DNA from: Phaseolus vulgaris
Taxonomy: Eukaryota; Streptophyta; Magnoliopsida; Fabales; Fabaceae
Assembly (NCBI RefSeq): GCF_000499845.2
Contig: NC_023749.2
Span: 24,953,726-25,017,725, forward strand
Direction: 5' to 3'
Length of the DNA: 64,000 bases
A program made the position numbers and the translations under genes. The notes below the pieces were generated by a model that did no database searches, was not told where the DNA came from, and saw only the letters and a program-made list of their open reading frames with translations. This document shows, one piece after another, positions 50,787 to 62,412 of this stretch. Position 1 is the stretch's first letter. The number at the start of each line of letters is the position of its first letter.

Positions 50787-51723
50787 TTAAAGAAGTGTAG
50801 TTCCATTGATTAAGTAGGATTTTTGAGATACAATATACTCACGGTAATATATAATCATTAGATTTTATAATTTAAATGATCTTATTTTAATAGTATGATA
50901 AATGATATTATAGTCTTCATTTATCAAAATAATTACAAATTTACAATTTTGATATAAACAAATAATTTCAAATTTTAATAAACTAATATTTTTGTTCTAA
51001 GTATGTTCAAGATGGAAAATTACAAGATTATAGAAAACAAACTCAATTTTTGTTAGATCATCAAAATATCCATTTAATATTAGATTCGTAGTTCATTAGA
51101 AACTTAAAAAGAATCAAAGTTTAATATAAAGTTATTACAAGACATATAAATTCATTTTGAATTTTTCAAATCATTTGAACAAACTACCAAAACATTGAAT
51201 TATATATCTCAATAAAGTAATTGACACAGTATACCAACTTCCCTATATGCTAGATTAACCTTGTGAGTACAAGAAATGTATGTTAAGTATATATGAAATG
51301 TACTTTGAAGTATTACAAGTTGAGTGCAACAAAAAATTATGTTAACTAAAAAACTACAAACTTTTGCTAAATCTAAAATAAAAGAATACAAGATTTACGC
51401 GCAAGTCTCACCAGTATTACACCTATTAGCATACCCTGCATACATTATCTGCTTCAAATGATTAAGTTTGATTTATTGTCATAAACAATATAGAAAGTGC
51501 ATCAGATTTATAAAACATTTATAAAAAATTTACTTTGTAAAGATATCTATCAAAAGAACATTTATAAATAAATGCTCTTATTCTAGATGTATGTATTTCA
51601 AACAATTTTATTTGTTATAGATAAAAAGTGACAATTATAGAATCCTAAAAAAAGTCATGAGTGACTTAATGAAAAAAAAAAAAAACTTGTCTTTTTACCG
51701 TGATAATATTACATGACATAAAG
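50787..51723. other. AT-rich intergenic DNA
   Basis: No gene or repeat recognised. Confidence 0.5.
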
Positions 51724-51731
51724 AGTATTTG

Positions 51732-52805
51732 TAGGGATGTCAATGCGGTTTGACCTCCATTGAGTAAAATATGCATGTTGATTATTGGTCTATCCCGCAT
51801 AAGAACTGACATGTGGACGTGAATATGCACATGACATAGAGAGTATTTGTAGAAATGTTCCCGTCCCGCATAAGATATGTAGGTTTATTATTGGCCCATC
51901 CCGCGTAAAAACTAGCATGTATGTGGGCATGTGGATCAACCTACATATTTTTTTTTAAATTAATGAAAAAATAAATATTCAAAAAATTAATTTTTTGTTT
52001 ATTAAATGAATTATTTTTCTTATTTAGATGAATTAGATAAATGATCTCATATTATTATTCTCATGACACATGTGTAATAAGATAAGGGTAAATTGTTTTT
52101 ATTATAATATTATGATTTTCAATGAAATTTAAATTTTAATCGTATTAAATAAATTGACTAATAAAATATTTCATTAAATTATATATTTTTAAAGGCAATA
52201 GATGTAGACACATGCTTACTATTTTAATTTGAAAAGTAGCATAAAATACTATATTATAAAAAAGACTAAAATCTCACTATTGCATTGAATAAGTATTTAA
52301 ATTTAAACAATCTATGCATTTTAGAAAGACAAAAAAAACTCCTAAATATTAAAAAATCATTATTGAATTTCGTGAAGATGTTATGAAATAGGAATTGAAG
52401 GAAGTTTCTTCCTACACCTCCATATCTTATTGCATCTTATACTTCAAAAAATACTCAAATTACTCTTTGACATTTTTTTATTGAATTCTTTTCTTTAATT
52501 TCACAATGTGGAATTTAGAGACTTCCTGGATTATGGAATTGGGAAATTAAAATTTGTGTTTTGGATTGTACAATCCATAATACAAATTTATATTCTGGAT
52601 TATATAATTTGAAATGAATAATTTTAGAATATTTGAAAATATGAGATTGTAGGAAGAACTTATGGGGGTGCAAAAAGAAATTTTCAAATTTTAAGATATG
52701 CAGGACAACCCGTTTCCACCCCACACTTGGACTGCATGGGCTACGGGTTAGGCGGGTTTTGCCAATGGGTTAAAATAGATAGTCTGCCCTATGTAGCTAT
52801 CCCTA
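51732..52805. mobile_element. Non-autonomous hAT-type element
   Basis: Perfect 8-bp duplication AGTATTTG on both sides (51724-51731 and 52806-52813), as expected for hAT. Ends: TAGGGATGTCAATGCGG at left, and TAGGGATAGCTAC at right in reverse complement, with a TAGGGATG-type start familiar from plant hAT elements. Internal CCCGC/GGGTTAGGCGGGTTT blocks occur near both ends. No transposase. The left ~105 bp, together with flanking sequence, are imperfectly repeated at about 51830-51930. Confidence 0.85.
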
Positions 52806-52813
52806 AGTATTTG

Positions 52814-53970
52814 TAATTAGTAGGGATCACAAATAGATGGATCATGTGCAAGTTTGACTATCTCATCCTCATCCTCATCCCCCTATCAAACATGCATGAT
52901 TTTTTTGTCTAATTCCCTTCTCTATCGAGAAATGGATACCCATACCCATCTCTTTAGAGTTCCAATAAAAAGCGAAAATAAGTATTGAGATGGAAAAAAA
53001 AATAGAAGTGGATGTCTCCACCTTTCTACCTAATTTAAAAATTCAAATATTACTCATACATTTGAATCTAATCCAGACATTCTCATCAAAATCCAGATGA
53101 ATTTAAATAATAACTATAAGGTCGTTATGATTTGATTAAAAATTCGTAAAAGAAGAATCGAATATAAATTAGTATGACATCAAATATCTCATTGTGTAAT
53201 ATAGACTTTAACTTGACTACTTACTTCTTGAAGATAACTATACTTCTTGAAGATAACTAGTGAAGTGTGAACTAATATAAACCATTAAAATAATAAATAT
53301 CTGCTTTATTAATTTACACATATATAATAAACTTTGACTATTTCTCATAAATAATTTATAATTATTTCCATAAAATATTTCTACTACAAGTTATAGAAAT
53401 ATTTAATATCGTTTTTTAATCTATTCAACACTCACTGAGTTAAGGTTTTTTGTTTTAATTTTTTTAATATTTTCTATAGAAACAAATTTAAATATGTGAA
53501 AATAATAAGAGAACTAAAATTAAATTGAATTCCTATATTTATATTAAAATAAATTAATGTGTTACACTTTATAATTAATATTAAAAATGATAATTAATAA
53601 ATTTTAAAATAAGTATTTTGCCACCCCATAGAAAAACCTATTTATTTTCCTTATAGAGACACTGGTTAACAATTCATTTTCTATTTGTAATTAGGTTAAA
53701 CGTAAAACAACATAATTTATAAAGTTGAGTTTAAAAACATATTTTATTAATTTTGTGTGACATTAGAGAATGCTTAAATAACTTCTAATTTCTCACCTTT
53801 AAAGTTTTTGTTAAATTGTTATTTTGGAATCTCCATAATTAATCTAAGATTTTTTTAGCCATTATTTTGTTTTTTTTATGATTTTAGACTAGTTCTCAAT
53901 TTTACATTTTAAGTAAATAAATTATTTTTTTATGGTACTTTAAATAAAAAGAAATTTATGTATATTTTAT
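52814..53970. other. AT-rich intergenic DNA
   Basis: Simple AT-rich sequence. A short exact repeat CTTCTTGAAGATAACTA occurs twice near 53225-53260. No gene recognised. Confidence 0.5.
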
Positions 53971-53976
53971 TTTTTT

Positions 53977-54425
53977 TTATAAAAAATTAAATTATCTTAT
54001 CCTAAAAATTAAAATATTTGGGAACCAAAAATAAATATGTATCAAATTTCAGATATTAATACATATTTAAGTCAATTTTATTTATGATAAAAACAGAGGT
54101 ACACCTACATTAATGAAATAATGATAGAAAAGACACATGACAGAGAATGATAAAATGTGAATAAAAAATATAAAACAAAGAGGAAACATTTAATTTTTTT
54201 TTATAAAAAATTAAATTATCTTATCCTAAAAATTAAAATATTTGGGAACCAAAAATAAATATGTATCAAATTTCAGATATTAATACATATTTAAGTCAAT
54301 TTTATTTATGATAAAAACAGAGGTACACCTACATTAATGAAATAATGATAGAAAAGACACACATGACAGAGAATGATAAAATGTGAATAAAAAATATAAA
54401 ACAAAGAGGAAACATTGTGCAGAGA
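53977..54425. repeat. 224-bp tandem duplication
   Basis: Two nearly identical units beginning TTATAAAAAATTAAATTATC at 53977 and 54201. The second differs mainly by an extra AC (ACACATGACAG). The unit ends ..AAACAAAGAGGAAACATT. It lies about 320 bp downstream of the TPX2 stop, beyond or at the end of its 3' UTR. Confidence 0.9.
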
Positions 54426-54741
54426 TGTAAAAATTATGATAAAGTAAAAGCACATGAACATCAATTTAATTAGCATTATTAATCTACCAAGAAAAACCTC
54501 ACTGTTAATGATGACATCACCTCTGCGGCTTAAACTATTACATATTTAACTTGTTTTAGAAAAATATACATCAAAGAATTGACATTTGAGAAGGAGCTAT
54601 GAGAAATAGTATTACAGACACATCACCCACTTGGAGAGGATTCAAGAGTTCTTCTTGAACACACAACACAGCTTAGAGAGAGAGGATTCAAGAGTTCTTG
54701 AACACTTATAAGACAAGTTTCAACTGAAAAAACTTGATTCA

Positions 54742-57700
54742 TCATCTCATGTTTGAGGCAGGAACATTGAATACCTTTCGGCTTTCCTTTCTGTGGAGTA
54801 CACGCAAATTTGGTGGCTTGGGTTTTGTTATGTCCTTGGAAGACCTAAAAGCAACATGGTGAGAATATAGTAAGCAATTAGAAATGTACAGTTTAAAAGT
54901 GAAAAAAAAGTGTAGTTCGGTTTTAAACGCATACTTTTGGGGACAAAACGGATTATCAAAATTTGGAACTGGTCTAGCATGAGGAACCATGGTCCTTCGC
55001 AATTGTTTCAACGCTTTCTCTTCCTCTATCTGCGCACACGTTCATGAACATATACTCATCATTGTTCACAATATTATCAGTGTCAACCAATCAACTATGC
55101 AACTAAACAGAGTGAAGTTAACATACCATTCTTGCTGCTTCACTCTCCTCTCTGTATCGTTTGTACACCATTTCTTTTTCTTTAATCTGTAAAAACAAGC
55201 TATTTGAGTACTTTTACTGTAAAACCACAAGAAAAAGCTATACGGAATATTTGGTTACCCTTTCATCAAATTGTGCTCTATCAACAGCCCGATGATTCAC
55301 TTGTAAACTAAATTCCTGAACTTGTGTGAGAGGTTTGCGGACCTTCTCTGGAAGAGGGATTGGGTCCCTGCATTTAATAATATCCACGGGAAAAAATATT
55401 AGTTATTTGTAGTTTTCCCATCTGAACATTAAAATAAAAAAGTCTTGATTTTTTACTCTTTTAAGATTGGTTGTGCCTTGAATTCTCTCATCTCGGCCTC
55501 TTCTTTTTCCATTCTCTGTTTTTCTTCCTGCTCCCTTTGCATTTCTTCTTCATGTCTCACCAAGCTCTCCAATTGGAATGGCTCTGGTCTTGTGCATTGC
55601 TTTGGTTCTGGTTTTGGTGGGATCTGCATATTGATAATCACATTAAATATCAGCAAATTATTTTTTCAATTAGCAAACAGAGAAAAAAAAAGCACTGATT
55701 GACAAAATTCTGTACCACAGGGTAATCGGTGGTGTAAGGGTATGGATTAGCCTTTGGGATCCTTGCGATTTCCTCTTCCAACTGTCTGTGCAGAAGTTCC
55801 ACGATCAGTTTCTTCTCTTTCTCGGCACCTCTTTCCTGTCATGGTTAAGAATGTTGGTATAAGAAGAACTCTAGCAAAACACTGCAGTTTCAAACTAAGG
55901 GGAAGTAATGAACCTCTGTGTGGAGATGAAAAGGATTTGGAATTGTGTTTCTTTTAATTGGGTTATGGTTACATTCAGGTTCAGACATCAAAGAAAGCTG
56001 CAACCAGAGAAATAAATGATTACTCTCACCAGATAAAAAAGATTGCAGAATTTTAAAAAAATATTCTTTTAACATTTTAGATTACTGAACATCTTTCTGA
56101 GCAGACATCATTACCTTCCCAAATAAATCAGCCATGGAAGAAGCAGGTGGTGGAATCCTTTTATCTGTGGCAAAATGAAATTCTTGAGGTTCAGTAACAT
56201 GTTTCTTGGTATTGCAGAATATTCCAATATCCCCTTTACTTTCAAAGATCTGAAAGAAAAAATTCGGTTAATTAATTTATAAAATAAAATTCTTAGAAAT
56301 GGGTAAAACATCTCAGTTGGCACTATTACCTTCTTATTTATAGGTCTTGCCTTGAATTTAGGGATATTTTGAAGCTCCTCTTGCTCTAATTCTAATGAGC
56401 TTTTCACCTTGGGTTGGCGGGCTCTTAGTGAAGTTTGGAGTAATGGAGTTTTTGGTTCTGTAAGGTGAGGCTTCCATGAATTCCCCTGCTGTTTAACAAA
56501 AAGGAGTGACTAATGGATCGAAGTGAAAACCAAAAGTTGATTCAGTTGTTTCCAAAAGATACCTTATGAGACACCTCTGTTGAAGATATTGAAGCTGTAT
56601 CTGCATTCTGATGGGCCCTAGCCCAAGTTTCCAGTCGAAATTCCTGAAGAGAATGAAGAAGTTTCAAAATATAACCATTTGGCACTTGTAATGTGCGTGA
56701 GTACGTGTGTATATTTTAATTTGCAATTCAATCTTCTATTCTTTGGAGATTGTTTACCTTAAATTCTGGTGGCTGAGGTGTACTTCTTGGAATTGGAGGC
56801 AAAGTTGCCGTTTGCAAAATCTAGAATAGAAAAAAAAGAGAAAACACATAAATAAACGTGCAATAGAAAAATAACAGAAAAGAAAAATGAAAATAGTACC
56901 TTCTTATTCAATGGTCGAGCCTTGAATTTTGGAATTTTAGCCATCATTTCATCCTCAAGCTCTTGACTACTCTTCACCCTAGTTGGGCGTATCCGCTGAG
57001 ATGTCTCAAAATCAGGCTCCTTAGGTCTAGTCAATGTAAGTTTTGGTTTTGTCTGAATGAAAGAAGCACCATTATAAATATTTAGTAGAAAAAATTATTC
57101 AAATGGAGAGTACTAAGAAATGAAGTGGAAATAGAAAGTTGGATCCATACATGAGATACAATGCTAGGCAGGGCTAGATCTCTTGTACTAGACTGAAATC
57201 TCTTCATCATTTCTGCCATTGATACAAATGGTACAGAGGCTGGTGTTGTTGGTGTCTCACGAACATAAACCTTCAAATACATGAATTCAAGTAAACAAAA
57301 GAGCTAAAGATTTGAAGCATAAATAATTTGATTTAATGGGACTAAACAAACCTTTCTGTCCCCTTTGTTAGTTTTACTAGTGCTAGAAGACAATGTAAAA
57401 CCCAATTTTGATTTGTCATGAGGCAAAGTTTGATGCTTGACATTCAGAATCTGTAAAGTTAAAAAATATAAATTAGAATACATTTCATGTAAGACCATAA
57501 AAACAACAAAGAAGATCAAAATTACCTGTCTAGATTTTCCTGCATCCAACTTTTGCCTCTTAATAGCTTGATTTTCTTGGGACAAGTGAAGAGTCCCGGC
57601 AATGCTCTTCCCAGTTGCTGACTTTAGCTGAGGTTTTGTATTGGTGAGAATCTTCTTATTCTGTGTCTTCTTGGAATTCGTGGAAGTGGTGACCTTTTTC

Positions 57701-59124
57701 AGCAAAGTTGGTTTTGGAGTGCAAGCATCTTTTGCTACTTCAGCAGATGCTCCTCCAGATGATGAAACAAAGCATCCACTCTTTCCTTTACAATCAGTCT
57801 CACTTCTTTCCTTATCAGTGCAAGGTGCATCATCTTCCTTTAGAGTAGTGACACACTGAGGTTTAATAATAGTTTCCAGAACTTCCCCAACAACATTTGC
57901 TGATGCCTAGTAAAATAAAATATAATCAGTCAAACTAACCAAATCTAAACTGCACATCTATCATGAAAACTAATGCAACAGTACCTTCTGTATTTTGTGA
58001 ACTTCATCTTCCTCTGTTTTGGCAGTAATCTGTGGGTATATATTCGTCTCCAGAATATTATCATCAACACTAGCTAACATCTATCAAAACAATAGATAGT
58101 GTGTTAAAGGAGTCAAAATTCAAGTATCATAAGACCAAAATTGAAATAAATAATAGTTACCTTCTGCATTTTGTCTGCTTCACTAAAATCACACAAGCTA
58201 TCTACGGTAATAGATCTAGCAGTCTTGATTTTAGGCATGCATGCTGCAACAAAATTTGAAAACCAAGAAAAGCTCAGCCAAGTAATTAACACAAAAGACT
58301 TTGATCACTTTCTAAAGTAACAAATGGTAGAGAAATCACTAAGTTTCGGCTGAGATCCATTTCACCATTCACAACAGAACATATATAAACCCGGGATACT
58401 TTAACTGAACAGTGTTAAGGCTGAGAGCCATTCACTAATAACAATATATATGTGTGTGTGTTTGTGTGTGTATGTATGTATGTATAGCACCAACTAGACA
58501 CATTGAATTTTGTTGGAGTGAGTGAAAGAGTTGAATATCAATTTCCTACAAGACAAAATTACAGATTTCGAAACAAAGCTAAGATCAAACAACTTCAGCT
58601 TAAGCGAAACGCAAGATTGGAGAAACTGAAACGTAAACTGAAGAAAAATTCGCATTCACACCATAGTGTGTCATTTTAACATATCACAGAATTTGTTTCT
58701 CTACTTCGATAGTAGAAAGGCGATTCCACAATGATCCAAACCAATAGGAAAAAACTAATTTTCCCACTTCATTTCCCCCAAGTTTTCCCATCATTAAACT
58801 CATCGTCGAATCAAAACCTCCAGACAATGACGAGAACCCTAACTTATCTCAATTCTAATTCCTAAAATCCTAGAAACCAATCAATATTATTATCACCATT
58901 ATCGAATGAAGGCGATTGATCAAGGTAGTGTAAGAACAGAGAAATAAAAGAGAGAACAGAAACGTACGCGAAGGAGCGTAAGAGAGAGCGGTGTCGAACC
59001 AGAGCTCAACCCTTTGCGATTCCTCCACCGTCTCTCCTTTAATGAAGTCAAAGAATCGCGGTGCCGAGAACTCATAGGTCTCGTCCATCACGGTGGCACC
59101 ACCGGTTTCCTCCGTCACCGCCAT
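54742..59124 (-). CDS. TPX2: TPX2 spindle assembly factor, 18 exons
   Basis: Exons: 58968-59124, 58161-58243, 57985-58080, 57526-57906, 57352-57450, 57151-57270, 56900-57052, 56758-56820, 56563-56643, 56330-56488, 56115-56249, 55914-55997, 55716-55835, 55457-55623, 55259-55367, 55127-55186, 54935-55029, 54742-54844, giving 754 aa in one frame. The N-terminus MDETYEFSAPRFFDF is the Aurora-kinase binding type. The centre (~385-510) is the TPX2 importin-binding region. The C-terminus (EFSLQVNHRAVDRAQFDER and on) is the TPX2 microtubule-binding domain, basic and helical. Two exons end in near-identical KIPKFKARPLNKK / NIPKFKARPINKK repeats. TPX2 drives Ran-dependent spindle assembly and activates Aurora. 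The exon 10 acceptor is CAGCAG, so a one-residue (Gln) alternative is possible. Length is close to Arabidopsis TPX2. MSA-like sites lie 144-253 bp upstream. Confidence 0.93.
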
Positions 59125-59267
59125 TTTGCGTTCCGATTAGGGTTTACGTCGAGGATTCGGGCAATGATTAATAAGAGAGAGGGAGAGGAAGAGAGCGTGT
59201 TTATTTGGTGCTTCTGTGGAAGGAAAGAAACGAGGTAGAGGGAATGTGTGTAATGTTGAGCGGAAAG

Positions 59268-59278
59268 TGTAACGGTTA
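59268..59278 (+). promoter_or_regulatory. MSA-like element upstream of TPX2
   Basis: TGTAACGGTTA matches the mitosis-specific activator consensus YCYAACGGYYA at 10 of 11 positions. It is about 150 bp upstream of the TPX2 ATG. MSA elements bind MYB3R factors and give G2/M expression. Confidence 0.5.
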
Positions 59279-59282
59279 CTTC

Positions 59283-59293
59283 TCTAACGGTCC
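59283..59293 (+). promoter_or_regulatory. MSA-like element upstream of TPX2
   Basis: TCTAACGGTCC matches YCYAACGGYYA at 10 of 11 positions and lies 5 bp from the previous site in the same orientation. Confidence 0.55.
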
Positions 59294-59366
59294 AATTTTT
59301 TTTTTTTTGAACTTTATTATGAACCCATATATAGCGAACCGATTGCTTTATATGCTTCGCATGTGT

Positions 59367-59377
59367 CATAACGGCTA
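59367..59377 (+). promoter_or_regulatory. Third MSA-like element upstream of TPX2
   Basis: CATAACGGCTA matches YCYAACGGYYA at 10 of 11 positions. With the other two it forms a cluster within 110 bp. Confidence 0.4.
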
Positions 59378-59479
59378 TTTCTCATCAACACCGCGCCTCA
59401 AACGACACCGTTTTGAGGAACATGCAGTGAGTGTGGTGAATCGCAAACGTTGCAAGAGAACACGCTGTAAAGTTAATCA

Positions 59480-60100
59480 TTCAAGTAGTATAACTAAATT
59501 TAATTAAAACGAGATTAATTACAAATTATAGATTAACATGTATAATAAAATTGTTAACTTTTATAATAACTATTTTAAAACCATACTTACAATTACTTAT
59601 GATTAATCAATAGTATTATAACAAGAAATAAATTGGTAATTTGATTTTTAAATACAACTTCTTTGCTTGAATGGAAATTAGAAATTTGGTTGGGCTCATC
59701 AAATGTGAGCGTGACAGATAAGTTTGAGTGATGAGAAAATGGAATTACTCTCATTTATCATACTTAGTATAGTTTTGATTTTAAGAGATAGCATTGATAA
59801 AATCATACTCTTAGTTGAGGTATTATCTATTTTGCAGTTTAAAGTTCTCTTACAATTTTATAGTATTTAAAAAAATTAAAAAATATATGTATAAGTTCTT
59901 ATTGATATTGTTGACTCCTAAAAAATGTAAATCTATATTTCTTATTGATCATTAGAAAAGTCACTATCACTTTATTTTAATATTAGAAATGAAGAAATTC
60001 TTCTTCTTTTTTACTTTGTTTCTATTTTTCTTTTCTTTCATTATTATTGTTTCGACAATTTTTTTTTTCTATTTTTAGGTAAAAATTATTGTAATTGATT
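59480..60100. other. AT-rich intergenic DNA
   Basis: No gene or repeat recognised. Confidence 0.5.
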
Positions 60101-60761
60101 TGTAGGTGTACTGGACAAGAGTGCTCGTGTGCTCGGGACCTCGGTCAAAGCATTTGGGTATGATCAGCTTAGTTTTTGGACCAAAGGGTAGGTCATGGAC
60201 TCGACACAGTTTCGTTGGTAAGCTTGGTGGAGAATAACTAAAATAGAGAAAATAATAAGTTTGGTCATATGTTAATACAAAGCTGTTAGTTAAATATATA
60301 TGTTGATATATATTAAGTTGTTAGAATAGGATATATGTAAATATACATATGTATAAAGATGTTAGTTGAATATACAAAGTTGTTAAATAAGTGGAGAGCA
60401 CCTGAGAATAAAGGTGCACGAGATTCTCTTCTATTGTTAGCACCGTGAGTAAAGGTGCCCGTTGAGAGGATATTGTTTATGTTATGCTTTCAGTTGAGAT
60501 TATATTCTCGTGAGGGAAAGCTGTTAAAGGGGTAACTATAAAAGGGGCTTGAGATCCCCCAAAAAAGATATGTTGTTTCTGAGTACTAGAGACTGAAACT
60601 GATTATTATTTTGTATGCTCTTACTGACTTGATCGTCAGAGTGTGATCAACAGGTAGAACCCCTTCTATCTCAACAGAGTGTTGTTCCAGTGCACCAGAA
60701 GGAGACAGACTAGAAGTAGAGCTTGCCCATCCAGTCAACCCGAGGTCAACCGACGAGAACA
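60101..60761 (+). repeat. 5' LTR of a Ty3-gypsy (Tat-like) element
   Basis: Starts TGTAGGTGTACTGG and ends GAGAACA just before the primer site. A TATA-like CTATAAAAGGGG is at about 60537. CTTACTGACTTGATCGTCAG at about 60619 is the same block seen in the solo LTRs of this window, but the rest differs, so it is a related family. The left flank is TGATT; the right copy is outside the window. Confidence 0.8.
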
Positions 60762-60762
60762 T

Positions 60763-60780
60763 TTGACGCCCACCGTGGGA
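60763..60780 (+). other. Primer-binding site of the gypsy element
   Basis: TTGACGCCCACCGTGGGA follows the LTR directly and matches the common plant gypsy sequence TTGGCGCCCACCGTGGGG with two changes. Confidence 0.75.
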
Positions 60781-60830
60781 CACGATAAAACATGATCCCA
60801 TTTGCATTCGTAATTGAGCTTTCTGACGTG

Positions 60831-62412
60831 ATGAGAAACACAAGGCAAAGACTGTAGAGATCTGAAGGAAGTGATGCTCCCATTTTACAACAACTCATGG
60901 ATGCCATGAGGGCCATCCAGGAGGCCAACGAGGGTCATAAACGAGAGCAAGAACGGATCAAAGAGGAAGCCAGGGCTGAGCAGGAGAGGCTACAGGCGGA
61001 AGTTAGGGCTGAGCAGGATAGGCTACAAGCAGAAGCCCGAGCTGAGCAAGAGCTTCTGTAGAATCGCCTGATGGTAGAAATTGAAGCATCTCGAGTAGGA
61101 ATGGAGGGACAGACGCAAGCCAATGAGGAGTTGTGCAAAACCAATGAGGAATTACGCAAGAGCCTGGACCAACGTGCCCAACATTCCACTAGGGAGCGAT
61201 CTCTAAGCTTTCCAACAAGGAGTAGTCCCAAACCATTCTCGAAGGAGATCATGGATGAGCCTGTGCCAACTCATTACATCACACCGAAAATCGCCCTTTT
61301 TAGAGGGGTAGAGGATCCTGAAAATCACCTTACGACATTCAACACTTAAATGATTATCTTTGGAGGAACGGATGCCATCCAATGTAAAATGTTCATGGGC
61401 ACTTTTACAGGTACAACCCTACAATGGTTCAGTGGGATACCTGATGGTCATATCACCTCTTTCTCTTAGTTTTCATCGATGTTTAGAGAGCAGTTCTTCA
61501 CCAACAATCAAACCCGAGGATATATGACTTCTTCGGCGTGAGGCAAAGGGAGGGAGAGCTGTTGAAGGATTACCTAATTAGGTTCAGTGGACTTACGGTA
61601 AGACTTCAAACGCATGATGAAGATATGATGATCGCCGCTTTCGAGCAAGGGATCGCGATGAGACCATTCAACGATTCGTTAATTAGAAATCTAACAGAGA
61701 CATTTTTTGAGGTACGAGAACGAGTTGTTGCTCACATCGGAGCAAATGAGGCCGTAGTCAGAAAGAACGAAAACTTGCATTTAAGAAAACCTAGAACTAA
61801 GGAAAGCGCTCGAGCTCGGCCCTTGCGAGTCAACGAAACCTCGGTCGAGAAGAGAATGGTTTCGAGGTATGTGTCATACGTAGCCACGAGGGACGAGCCC
61901 AAGACAAAGGGTAGGGAGGAGTCAGATACACGACCAAAGTTCCGAGTATCCTACAAAGAATTGTTGGGTATGCCAGGGGTAGCAGACAGGCTGAAGTTTC
62001 ACCAGAAGACAGATCGGTGGGATCACGAAGAGATGCCTGGTGCATAGCTTTTGGCCACCATCTGGATAGTTTGGTGGAGGAAGGGTTCTTGAAGGAGTAT
62101 CTTGAGGCTGAGCAGGGAGAGCCAAAAGGAGAGGTTGCTCTCAGACCCAGCACATGAGATATCGGTCCATGGAAAGATGAACACCATATTGGGAGGATTT
62201 TCAGGAGGAGGAAACTCTGCTTCCAAACGTAAGCGATATTTGCAAGTAGTAATGTCCCTGGAGGCGAGGAGACTTGATCATCTCCCGGAGCCCACTCTCT
62301 ACTTCGCGAGCTTCGACTAGGAAGACGTGGTTCCTCACGAGAATGATTTGGTGGTGATATCTGTTGTCACCGTAGGAAGGAAGATGCACCAAGTCTTGAT
62401 TGATCAAGGGAG
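60831..62412 (+). pseudogene. Gypsy gag-protease remnant
   Basis: The frame opens MRNTRQRL 70 bp after the LTR. In-frame stops are at 60855-60857, 61059-61061, 61347-61349 and 61467-61469; a frameshift follows at about 61505-61535, after which 61538-62047 continues. The N-terminal part has a 10-residue repeat RAEQERLQAE, about three copies (~60970-61050), probably a coiled coil. The gag domain has ALFRGVEDPENHL, GTTLQWFSGIPDG, FREQFFTNN and RQREGELLKDYLIRF. The protease appears at about 62340-62412 (VTVGRKMHQVLIDQGS, with the DQGS active site), where copia LTR sequence interrupts it. Nonfunctional. Confidence 0.85.
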
